NCBI RefSeq assembly: GCF_013009075.1
Contig: NZ_CP053108.1
Location: 372,001 to 436,000 of the forward strand
Direction: 5' to 3'
Length of the DNA stretch: 64,000 nt
Origin: Halomonas sp. TA22
Lineage (GTDB): Bacteria; Pseudomonadota; Gammaproteobacteria; Pseudomonadales; Halomonadaceae
Positions 57,168-64,000 of the stretch are shown here, piece after piece. Under the pieces are notes generated by a model. The model saw only the letters and a program-made list of their open reading frames with translations, ran no database searches and was not told where the DNA came from. Both the position numbers and the translations under genes were made by a program. Position 1 is the stretch's first letter; each line of letters starts with the position of its first letter.

Positions 57168-60002
57168 TTAGCTATTGAAGGCGTCGTCCACCAGTTGGCG
57201 CTGTTGTTCGACGTGCACGGACATGTAGCCCGCCGCGGGTGCTGCCGATGCCGGACGGCCGGCGAACTTGAGTTCTCTGCCCATGCCATTGGTCAGCGTG
57301 TCGGCGACCACTCGCATGTGGTGCTGACTCTGATACCAGGCCCCCTGGTTGAGCGGCTCTTCCTGACACCACACCACCTGCTCCAGGTTGGTGTAACCCT
57401 TGAGTGCGTCAAGTAGCTCATCCTTGGGAAAGGGGTAGAGCTGCTCGAGCCTCACGATGGCGGTGTCGTCACGTTCGTTCTCGGCACGATAGGTCGCCAG
57501 GTCGTAGTAGACCTTGCCCGAGCAGAGCACCACGCGCTTGACCTTGTCGGCCTCGAGCTTGCCCTGATCCGGAATCACCATCTGGAACTTGCCATGGGCC
57601 AGCTCCTCGAGCGTCGAGGTCGCCTCCTTGTGGCGCAGCAAGCTCTTCGGCGTCATGACCACCAGCGGTTTTCTCAGCGGACGAATCACCTGACGGCGCA
57701 ACAGGTGGTAGATCTGCGCCGGGGTGGTCGGCACACACACCTGCATGTTGTGCTCGGCGCACAGCTGCAGGAAGCGCTCGAGACGTGCCGACGAATGCTC
57801 GGGACCCTGCCCCTCGTAGCCGTGCGGCAGCAACATGGTCAAGCCACACAACCGCCCCCACTTGCTTTCACCGGAGGAGATGAACTGATCGACCACCACC
57901 TGAGCGCCATTGAAGAAGTCGCCGAACTGCGCTTCCCAAATGATCAGGGCATTGGGCGTGGTCGTCGCGTAACCGTACTCGAACGCCAGCACTGCCTCTT
58001 CCGAGAGGAAGGAGTCGCGAATCGTAAAGCGCGGCTGTCCCTCCTTGATGTACTCGAGAGGGACATGGGTGGTGCCATCCTTCTGGTTATGCACCACGGC
58101 GTGACGGTGGGAGAAAGTGCCGCGCCCTACGTCCTGCCCTGTAATGCGTACGGGATGTCCCTGATCGAGCAGCGTGGCGTAGGCCAGGGTTTCAGCGAAG
58201 CCCCAGTTGAGCGCCATGCCACCGGCAAGCATCTTGCGGCGATCTTCGTAGATCTTGGCGACCTGACGCTGCACCTGCACACCAGCGGGAATCTCGCACA
58301 TCTTGGCGGCGATCTGCTGCATGCGCTTCATGTCGAAGGTGGTATCGGCATCGCCGCTCCACTCATGCCCCAAGTAGGGTGCCCAATCGACGAACAGCTC
58401 GGCATTGGGCTCCTTGACCAGGGCGTTGGCGACATGGTTGCCGGCCATCAAGTCTTCGCGATACTCCTCGGCCAGCGTCTTGACGTCATCCTCGGAGAGC
58501 ACGCCCTCCTCGACCAGGCGCTTGGCATAAAGAGTGCGCGTAGAGGGGTGATCCTTGATCTTGCTGTACATCAGCGGCTGGGTGCCGGAGGGCTCGTCCG
58601 CCTCGTTGTGACCACGGCGGCGGTAGCAGACCAGGTCGATGACGACGTCGCGCTTGAACTGCTGACGATAGTCGATGGCGACCTGAGCGGCATGCAGCAC
58701 CGCGTCCGGATCGTCGGCATTGACGTGGAAGATCGGCGCCTGAACCATTTTGGCGATATCGGTCGCATACTCGGTGGAGCGAGCATCCAACGGGTGCGAC
58801 GTAGTGAAGCCGACCTGGTTGTTGATGACGATGCGCACCGTGCCACCGGTCTTGTAGGCACGCGTCTGAGACATCTGGAACGTCTCCATCACCACGCCCT
58901 GCCCGGCGAATGCCGCATCGCCATGAATGGTGATCGGCAACACCTTGCTGCCATCCAGATCATCGCGACGATCCTGACGGGCACGTACCGAACCTTCGAC
59001 CACCGGAGAGACGATCTCCAGGTGCGAGGGATTGAAGGCCAGCGCCAGGTGCACTTCGCCACCAGGGGTCATCACGTTGGAGCTGAAACCCTGGTGATAC
59101 TTGACGTCGCCGGAGCCACGCTCGATGACCTTCTTGCCATCGAATTCCTCGATCAGTTCCGAAGGGCTCTTGCCGAGGATATTGATCAGCAGGTTGAGGC
59201 GGCCACGGTGTGCCATGCCGATGACGACCTCCTTGGTGCCGTAACCGCCGGCACGCTGGATGATCTCGTCCATCATCGGAATGAACGACTCGCCGCCCTC
59301 GAGACCAAAGCGCTTGGTACCCGGGTATTTGGAAGCCAGATAGTTCTCGAGGCCCTCCGCCGCGGTCAACCGCTCCAGCACATGCTTGCGCACCTCACCG
59401 CTGAACTCGGGCTTCGAGCGCACCGACTCGAAACGCTGCTGCAGCCAGCGCTTCTCCTCGGTATCGACGATGTGCATGATTTCGCAGCCGATCGAGCGGC
59501 AGTAGGTCTGCTCGAGCGCGCCAACGATCTCCTTGAGCGGCGCCTTGTCCTTGCCCAGGAAGAACGAGCCGGTCTGGAACTCGCTATCCAGGTCAGCATT
59601 GGTCAACTGATGAAAGGAGAGGTCGAGGTCAGGAACCGGAACTGGACTGCGCAGGCCGAGCGGATCGATATTGGCCTTCTGATGGCCACGGAACCGGTAG
59701 GCATTGATCAGTTGGAGAACCTTGACCTGCTTCTTGTTCTCGCCACTGTCCACCGCGGCGGATGCCTGAGCGGTCCGTCGGCTCCTGCCCAGCTGATAGA
59801 ACTGATCGCGAATCGGGCTTAGCGGAACATCGTGGGAGGCGCTGCCATCGGGACGCGGTAACTGATCGAAATAGTTGCGCCACTCGTCGGGGACAGCATT
59901 GGGATCAACGAGGTACTGCTCGTAGAGTGCTTCCACATAATGAGCATTGCCGCCGCTCACATGAGAAGTACGCCACATCAACTCCATTATGCCTTCTTGC
60001 AT
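57168..60002 (-). CDS. sucA: 2-Oxoglutarate dehydrogenase E1 component
   Basis: 944-residue thiamin diphosphate enzyme that decarboxylates 2-oxoglutarate and succinylates SucB. Start MQEGIMELMWRTSHVSGGNA at 60002 matches Pseudomonas SucA; a longer frame upstream is not supported. Key parts: GMAHRGRLNLLINILGK (substrate and ThDP His), HGDAAFAGQGVVMETFQM (ThDP-Mg motif region) and FNPSHLEIVSPVVEG. Followed by sucB after 37 bp. A 259-bp gap with a terminator separates it from sdhB. Confidence 0.97.
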   Translation of the reverse strand: MQEGIMELMWRTSHVSGGNAHYVEALYEQYLVDPNAVPDEWRNYFDQLPRPDGSASHDVPLSPIRDQFYQLGRSRRTAQASAAVDSGENKKQVKVLQLINAYRFRGHQKANIDPLGLRSPVPVPDLDLSFHQLTNADLDSEFQTGSFFLGKDKAPLKEIVGALEQTYCRSIGCEIMHIVDTEEKRWLQQRFESVRSKPEFSGEVRKHVLERLTAAEGLENYLASKYPGTKRFGLEGGESFIPMMDEIIQRAGGYGTKEVVIGMAHRGRLNLLINILGKSPSELIEEFDGKKVIERGSGDVKYHQGFSSNVMTPGGEVHLALAFNPSHLEIVSPVVEGSVRARQDRRDDLDGSKVLPITIHGDAAFAGQGVVMETFQMSQTRAYKTGGTVRIVINNQVGFTTSHPLDARSTEYATDIAKMVQAPIFHVNADDPDAVLHAAQVAIDYRQQFKRDVVIDLVCYRRRGHNEADEPSGTQPLMYSKIKDHPSTRTLYAKRLVEEGVLSEDDVKTLAEEYREDLMAGNHVANALVKEPNAELFVDWAPYLGHEWSGDADTTFDMKRMQQIAAKMCEIPAGVQVQRQVAKIYEDRRKMLAGGMALNWGFAETLAYATLLDQGHPVRITGQDVGRGTFSHRHAVVHNQKDGTTHVPLEYIKEGQPRFTIRDSFLSEEAVLAFEYGYATTTPNALIIWEAQFGDFFNGAQVVVDQFISSGESKWGRLCGLTMLLPHGYEGQGPEHSSARLERFLQLCAEHNMQVCVPTTPAQIYHLLRRQVIRPLRKPLVVMTPKSLLRHKEATSTLEELAHGKFQMVIPDQGKLEADKVKRVVLCSGKVYYDLATYRAENERDDTAIVRLEQLYPFPKDELLDALKGYTNLEQVVWCQEEPLNQGAWYQSQHHMRVVADTLTNGMGRELKFAGRPASAAPAAGYMSVHVEQQRQLVDDAFNS

Positions 60003-60152
60003 CTCTCGGTCACCCTGCACTGATGGGGTGTTGTCGGCGCCTGACACGGGCTCGCCGCATCGGCGTTTCGGTGCCCTGCCGGCAGGGCGGTCATGCATTC
60101 CGGCGTCAACGGCAAGCGCCTTTGCTTACCGGTGACCTTGCCACTCATCGTC

Positions 60153-60178
60153 AAAAGCCGGTGCACTGGGCACCGGCT
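60153..60178 (-). terminator. Terminator of sdhCDAB
   Basis: Nine-base stem agccggtgc/gcaccggct with a 5-base loop; on the reverse strand it is followed by TTTT. Confidence 0.7.
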
Positions 60179-60261
60179 CTCGGCTTACGAGGCCGGCTTG
60201 CCTGCGACACTTGGTCACAGCCGGAAGCCTGTGCCCATGATAGCAAGCTAACCGCCACGTT

Positions 60262-60972
60262 TTAAGTGGCATTGGCCAGTAACATCTCGCGTATCTTGCC
60301 GATGGCCCGCGTCGGATTGAGTCCCTTGGGGCAGACCGCGACACAGTTCATGATGCCCCGGCACCGGAACACGGAAAACGGATCCTCGAGTTCTGCCAGA
60401 CGCTCGCGGGTCGCCTCGTCACGGGAGTCGGCGAGGAAACGGTAGGACTGCAGCAGGCCGGCAGGGCCGACGAACTTGTCCGGGTTCCACCAGAACGACG
60501 GGCACGAAGTGGAGCAACAGGCGCACAGGATACACTCATACAGACCATCGAGCTTGTCGCGATCTTCCGGCGACTGCAGACGCTCGATCGCCGGGGCCGG
60601 AGTGTCGTTCTGCAGATACGGCTGGATACGCTCGTACTGCTTGTAGAACAGCCCCATGTCGACCACCAGGTCACGTATCACCGGCAGGCCCGGCAGCGGA
60701 CGCAGCACCAGCTTGTTGCCTTTGACCACGTCGGAGAGCGCAGTAACGCAGGCAAGGCCATTCTTGCCGTTCATGTTCATGCCGTCGGAGCCGCAAACAC
60801 CCTCGCGGCAGCTACGGCGATACGCCATCGAGCTGTCCTGCTCCTTGGCCAGGTGCAGCACGTCGAGCACCATCAGATCGCGACCCTTGGTATCGATCTG
60901 GAACTCCTGCATGTAGGGCGCGGAGTCGGTTTCTGGATTGTAGCGGTAAATGGATACCTGAAGCGTGGACAT
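60262..60972 (-). CDS. sdhB: Succinate dehydrogenase iron-sulfur subunit
   Basis: 236-residue subunit carrying three clusters. 2Fe-2S ligands lie in SCREGVCGSDGMNMNG and a later Cys (GLAC); the 4Fe-4S motif is CILCACCSTSCPS, and the 3Fe-4S motif is in CRGIMNCVAVCPKGLNP. Peripheral inner-membrane protein passing electrons from SdhA to ubiquinone. It starts 9 bp after sdhA and is the last sdh gene. Confidence 0.97.
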   Translation of the reverse strand: MSTLQVSIYRYNPETDSAPYMQEFQIDTKGRDLMVLDVLHLAKEQDSSMAYRRSCREGVCGSDGMNMNGKNGLACVTALSDVVKGNKLVLRPLPGLPVIRDLVVDMGLFYKQYERIQPYLQNDTPAPAIERLQSPEDRDKLDGLYECILCACCSTSCPSFWWNPDKFVGPAGLLQSYRFLADSRDEATRERLAELEDPFSVFRCRGIMNCVAVCPKGLNPTRAIGKIREMLLANAT

Positions 60973-60981
60973 CGTGCCCCC

Positions 60982-62751
60982 TTAATATGTACGGATCTTC
61001 GGCTCGAAGGTGGCGACCGTCTTCGGCGCGAAATTCACGTCGCGCTTGCCAAGCGTCTTATCGGTCGGGAAGTACAGCGAGTGCTTCAACCAGTTGGCAT
61101 CGTCACGGTCCGGATAGTCATAGCGTGAGTGAGCACCACGACTCTCCTTGCGCTCCAGTGCTGAGATGGCAGTCGCCTCGGCCACTTCCATCAGATTGTC
61201 GAGCTCGAGCGCCTCGACACGGGCAGTATTGAAGGCGTTGGACTTGTCACCCAGGCTGGCAGTGGCAATCCGCTCACGCAGTTCGGCGAGCTTTTTCACC
61301 CCTTCCTGCATATGGTCTTCCTGACGGAACACTCCGAAGGCATTCTGCATGATGTCCTGAAGCTCGGCCTTGAGCGCCGGCACGGACTCACCGCCACTGG
61401 ACTCGTTCCAGCGGCTCATGCGCGCCATGGCGGTGTCGACATCGGAGTCGGAGGCATCGAGATAGTCGACACCTTCATTGAGCGCTCCCTCGATGAACAT
61501 GCCGGCGGCGCGACCGAAGACCACTAGATCGAGCAGCGAGTTGCCGCCCAGGCGGTTGGCACCGTGCACCGAGACGCAGGCTGCCTCGCCACACGCGAAC
61601 AGGCCATTGACGATCTGATCCTTGCCGTCGACCTGCATGATCGCCTGGCCATGCACGTTGGTGGGAATACCCCCCATCATGTAGTGGCAGGTCGGCACCA
61701 CCGGGATCGGTTCCTTGGCCGGATCGACATGGGCAAAGGTCTTGGAGAGTTCGACGATACCCGGCAGACGCTTGCCCAGGACCTCTTCGCCAAGATGGTC
61801 GAGCTTGAGGAACACGTGGTCGCCCTTATCGCCGCAGCCGCGACCCTCGAGAATCTCCATGACCATGGAGCGGGCCACGACGTCGCGACCGGCCAGATCC
61901 TTGGCGTTGGGGGCATAACGCTCCATGAAGCGCTCGCCATCCTTGTTGACCAGATAGCCACCCTCGCCGCGGCAACCTTCGGTCACCAGCGTGCCGGCAC
62001 CGTAGATGCCGGTGGGGTGGAACTGCCACATCTCCATGTCCTGCATCGGGAAGCCCGCACGCAGCGCCATGCCGATGCCGTCGCCGGTGTTGATCAGGGC
62101 ATTGGTCGTGGAGGCGTAGATGCGGCCGGCGCCACCGGTGGCCAGTACCGTCGCCTTTGACTTGATATGCACCACTTCACCGGTCTCGATGCACAGGGCG
62201 ATGCAGCCCACCACATCGCCGTTGGCGTTCTTGACCAGGTCGACCGCGAACCACTCGTTGAGGAACACGGTGTCGTTCTTCAGGTTGTTCTGGTAGAGCG
62301 TGTGCAGCAGCGCGTGGCCGGTACGGTCGGCGGCGGCACAGGTGCGTGCGGCCTGGCCACCCTTGCCGAAGTCCTTGGACTGACCGCCGAAGGGGCGCTG
62401 ATAGATACGGCCGTTATCGAAGCGCGAGAACGGCAAGCCCATGTGCTCGAGCTCGAATACCGCCTTGGGTCCTTCGGAACACATGTACTCGGCCGCTTCC
62501 TGGTCAGTGATGTAGTCGCCGCCCTTGACGGTGTCGTACATGTGCCAGCGCCAGTCGTCATTGGGGTCGGCAGAGGCAATCGCGCAGGTGATGCCGCCCT
62601 GGGCGGAAACCGTGTGCGAGCGCGTCGGGAACACCTTGGAGAGCACGGCGGTCTTCTTGCCGGACTTGGCCAGCTCGAGCGCGGCACGCAGGCCGGAGCC
62701 GCCGCCACCGATGATGATTGCGTCGAAGGTCAGGCTACGCATACTAGACAT
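60982..62751 (-). CDS. sdhA: Succinate dehydrogenase flavoprotein subunit
   Basis: 589-residue subunit that oxidises succinate to fumarate. FAD fold [19 protein letters not shown] near residue 15; covalent FAD His46 in [13 protein letters not shown]; active-site motifs in the [12 protein letters not shown] region and [21 protein letters not shown]-terminus [15 protein letters not shown] is typical. It follows sdhD by 3 bp. Confidence 0.97.
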   Translation of the reverse strand: MSSMRSLTFDAIIIGGGGSGLRAALELAKSGKKTAVLSKVFPTRSHTVSAQGGITCAIASADPNDDWRWHMYDTVKGGDYITDQEAAEYMCSEGPKAVFELEHMGLPFSRFDNGRIYQRPFGGQSKDFGKGGQAARTCAAADRTGHALLHTLYQNNLKNDTVFLNEWFAVDLVKNANGDVVGCIALCIETGEVVHIKSKATVLATGGAGRIYASTTNALINTGDGIGMALRAGFPMQDMEMWQFHPTGIYGAGTLVTEGCRGEGGYLVNKDGERFMERYAPNAKDLAGRDVVARSMVMEILEGRGCGDKGDHVFLKLDHLGEEVLGKRLPGIVELSKTFAHVDPAKEPIPVVPTCHYMMGGIPTNVHGQAIMQVDGKDQIVNGLFACGEAACVSVHGANRLGGNSLLDLVVFGRAAGMFIEGALNEGVDYLDASDSDVDTAMARMSRWNESSGGESVPALKAELQDIMQNAFGVFRQEDHMQEGVKKLAELRERIATASLGDKSNAFNTARVEALELDNLMEVAEATAISALERKESRGAHSRYDYPDRDDANWLKHSLYFPTDKTLGKRDVNFAPKTVATFEPKIRTY

Positions 62752-62754
62752 GAA

Positions 62755-63102
62755 TCAGGCTCCCCACAGGACTTGAATGCCCCACACCAAAAAGACGAAG
62801 ATGGCTAAAATGACGACTGCCTGCACGGCAAGGCGGATGTTGGTCGCTTTCAGATAGTCGGTCGACACCGTCCACAGACCGATCCAGGCGTGCGCGGCAA
62901 GAGAGATGAATGCCAGCAGCGAGAAGATGCGCATCCACGTCTGGGCAAACAGTCCGCTCCAGGTGACGTAATCGAGACCGGGATTGAAGAGCAGATAACC
63001 CACGATGAAAAGGGTATATAATGCCAGAATGACGGCCGAGACCCGCTGAATCAGCCAATCGGACAGCCCGCTGCGGCCAAAGCTCGTAATATTGGTTACC
63101 AT
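62755..63102 (-). CDS. sdhD: Succinate dehydrogenase membrane anchor subunit
   Basis: 115-residue hydrophobic anchor with three membrane segments: RVSAVILALYTLFIVGYLLF, IFSLLAFISLAAHAWIGLW and LAVQAVVILAIFVFLVWGI. The SdhD helix II His is in LAAHAWIGLW. ATG at 63102 overlaps the last bases of sdhC; a TTG six bases earlier gives two more residues. Forms the haem b and ubiquinone site with SdhC. Confidence 0.93.
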   Translation of the reverse strand: MVTNITSFGRSGLSDWLIQRVSAVILALYTLFIVGYLLFNPGLDYVTWSGLFAQTWMRIFSLLAFISLAAHAWIGLWTVSTDYLKATNIRLAVQAVVILAIFVFLVWGIQVLWGA

Positions 63103-63473
63103 ACCCAAACCCCCGCCAGAATCACCAGAACCGCACTGACCACGACGGTGATCTGTGCCTTACGCATGCCACTCTCCAGGGTGACGCCAATGTTGATGTC
63201 CATCAGCAGGTGCTGGAAACCGGCCACCACATGAAAGATCAAGGCGGAGAGCAGGCCCCAGGCGATCAGCTTGGCCAGGATGTTGTTGGCCAGCGTATCT
63301 TGCACCGCCAGAAAACCCTGAGGAGATGACAATGACTTGTCGAGCGCCCAGAAGGCGAAGATCAGGCCAATGAACAGGATAATGCCGGTAACACGGTGGG
63401 TGATCGACGTCAGCGCCGGGAGAGGAAATTTGATCGTCGAAAGATCGAGGTTTACGGGTCGTTTACTATTCAC
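63096..63473 (-). CDS. sdhC: Succinate dehydrogenase cytochrome b556 subunit
   Basis: 125-residue anchor with three membrane helices. The family signature SITHRVTGIILFIGLIFAF opens the first; the haem-ligand His lies in FHVVAGFQHLLMD. N-terminus MNSKRPVNLDLSTIKFPLPA is standard. The start codon is GTG at 63473 and no upstream alternative gives a better N-terminus. First gene of sdhCDAB, transcribed from the region shared with gltA. Confidence 0.95.
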   Translation of the reverse strand: MNSKRPVNLDLSTIKFPLPALTSITHRVTGIILFIGLIFAFWALDKSLSSPQGFLAVQDTLANNILAKLIAWGLLSALIFHVVAGFQHLLMDINIGVTLESGMRKAQITVVVSAVLVILAGVWVW

Positions 63474-63695
63474 GGCTCTTTACACACTCTCTTGGCCCGC
63501 TCTTGCGCGGCGTCGGGCATGGCCCGAGCGGGCGGTGGTTTTGAGGGAAGGGCTCGGCCGTCTGCCAAGTCGGCGCGACGCATACTTCTGCCAGTCGCGC
63601 GGGAGGATTATAGGGACTCGCCGTATTCATGACAAATCGTCGTGCACTCATGCGACCAAGGTGGAGCTATGGCAGGCTTGCCGAGACCGGCACAA

Positions 63696-63710
63696 TGATG
63701 CAATGCATCA
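63696..63710. promoter_or_regulatory. Palindrome in the sdhC-gltA region
   Basis: TGATGCA-A-TGCATCA, a perfect 7-1-7 dyad placed between the two promoters. It could be an operator acting on one or both. Regulator unknown. Confidence 0.4.
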
Positions 63711-63772
63711 ATATTTATACAAACAATCAACATGCAGTATAGGAGTGTACAGCAACACGCGCCATAGGCTAA

Positions 63773-63800
63773 TTGACAATCGTCGACACGCTTCTATAGT
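63773..63800 (+). promoter_or_regulatory. Sigma70 promoter of gltA
   Basis: TTGACA (63773-63778), 16-base spacer, TATAGT (63795-63800). This is a near-consensus promoter about 75 bp before the gltA start. Confidence 0.75.
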
Positions 63801-63876
63801 GGGCGAACCTTTTTTAGCGGCTCGGCATGCGAGACAACGACTTATCGTCTGACACATGAAATAGAGGAGGCCACCC

Positions 63877-64000
63877 ATGGCTGACAGGAAAGCAACGTTG
63901 AAAGTAGATGGACTTGATAAGCTAATCGAGTTTCCTGTCTATTCCGGCACCGCGGGCCCAGATGTGATCGATGTCCGCGGACTGGGCGCCGAGGGCTTTT
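63877..64000 (+). CDS. gltA: Citrate synthase, 5' end only
   Basis: Only the first 41 codons are in the window. [20 protein letters not shown], followed by [19 protein letters not shown], matches the N-terminal domain of type II (hexameric) GltA. The Shine-Dalgarno gaggagg is 6 bp before the ATG. It diverges from sdhCDAB, the normal gammaproteobacterial arrangement. The enzyme condenses acetyl-CoA and oxaloacetate to citrate. Confidence 0.9.
   Translation, partial: MADRKATLKVDGLDKLIEFPVYSGTAGPDVIDVRGLGAEGF

Larger units (their letters stand above)
63474..63876. other. Divergent sdhC-gltA control region
   Basis: 403 bases without a gene. It contains the gltA promoter, a 15-base palindrome at 63696, and an AT-rich segment (63710-63735) that can supply -10 elements to the sdh side. 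No open frame is convincing. Confidence 0.75.

Noticed and set aside
57594-59822. A 742-codon plus-strand open frame antisense to sucA
   Set aside because: It lies wholly inside sucA and shows repetitive low-complexity composition typical of antisense frames in GC-rich DNA; no Shine-Dalgarno or family features.

Overview
The window looks like a high-GC chromosomal segment of a halophilic gammaproteobacterium of the Halomonadaceae (Halomonas or a close relative). This is inferred from gene order and protein similarity read by eye, not from a database search. Protein sequences are Pseudomonas/Halomonas-like: 532-residue AceA, monomeric NADP isocitrate dehydrogenase, SucA beginning MQEG, and the order gltA<>sdhCDAB-sucAB-lpd-sucCD. 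Almost everything is ordinary core chromosome. I see no tRNA, rRNA, CRISPR array, insertion sequence or prophage.

Layout. (1) 1-10.9 kb: monomeric icd (runs off the left edge) diverges from rluE-nudJ and mnmA-hflD-purB-roxA-GNAT, followed by aceA, so the two enzymes competing for isocitrate sit within 9 kb. (2) 10.4-17.5 kb: a glycine-zipper lipoprotein, a small membrane protein and a nickel module: a SlyD-like FKBP with a His-containing tail, nikR, a perfect GTATGA-N16-TCATAC operator and nikABCDE. (3) 17.5-24.1 kb: a decayed remnant of a TVP38-type and a CDP-alcohol phosphatidyltransferase gene, azurin, a YnfM-like MFS exporter with divergent LysR regulator, an NlpC/P60 lipoprotein and an 821-residue protein built from repeated DUF1266-like modules.

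(4) 24.2-37.2 kb: a catabolic region with gabD-gabT, an amidase, and on the opposite strand a LysR gene followed by a branched-chain-type ABC transporter (binding protein, LivH, a fused LivM-LivG, LivF), a KynB/isatin-hydrolase-like cyclase and a second amidase. Together these could import and hydrolyse an amide or cyclic amide; a GABA-yielding substrate would feed gabT/gabD and then succinate in the TCA cycle. This is the best candidate for an undescribed pathway, but the substrate is unknown. (5) 37.4-51.8 kb: large KatE-type catalase, stress and envelope genes (GlsB, YcjX-YcjF, UspA with an Anr/FNR box), a GlxA-type regulator with MFS transporter, RNase II, and a secreted-type protein combining a beta-helix, RTX repeats and a CBM2-like C-terminus. 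(6) 51.9-64 kb: the TCA cluster, read leftward as sdhCDAB, sucAB-lpd-sucCD, with gltA starting rightward at the right edge from a clear sigma70 promoter.

Translation starts were chosen from Shine-Dalgarno spacing and family length; several are GTG or TTG. Terminators were found as inverted repeats by eye.
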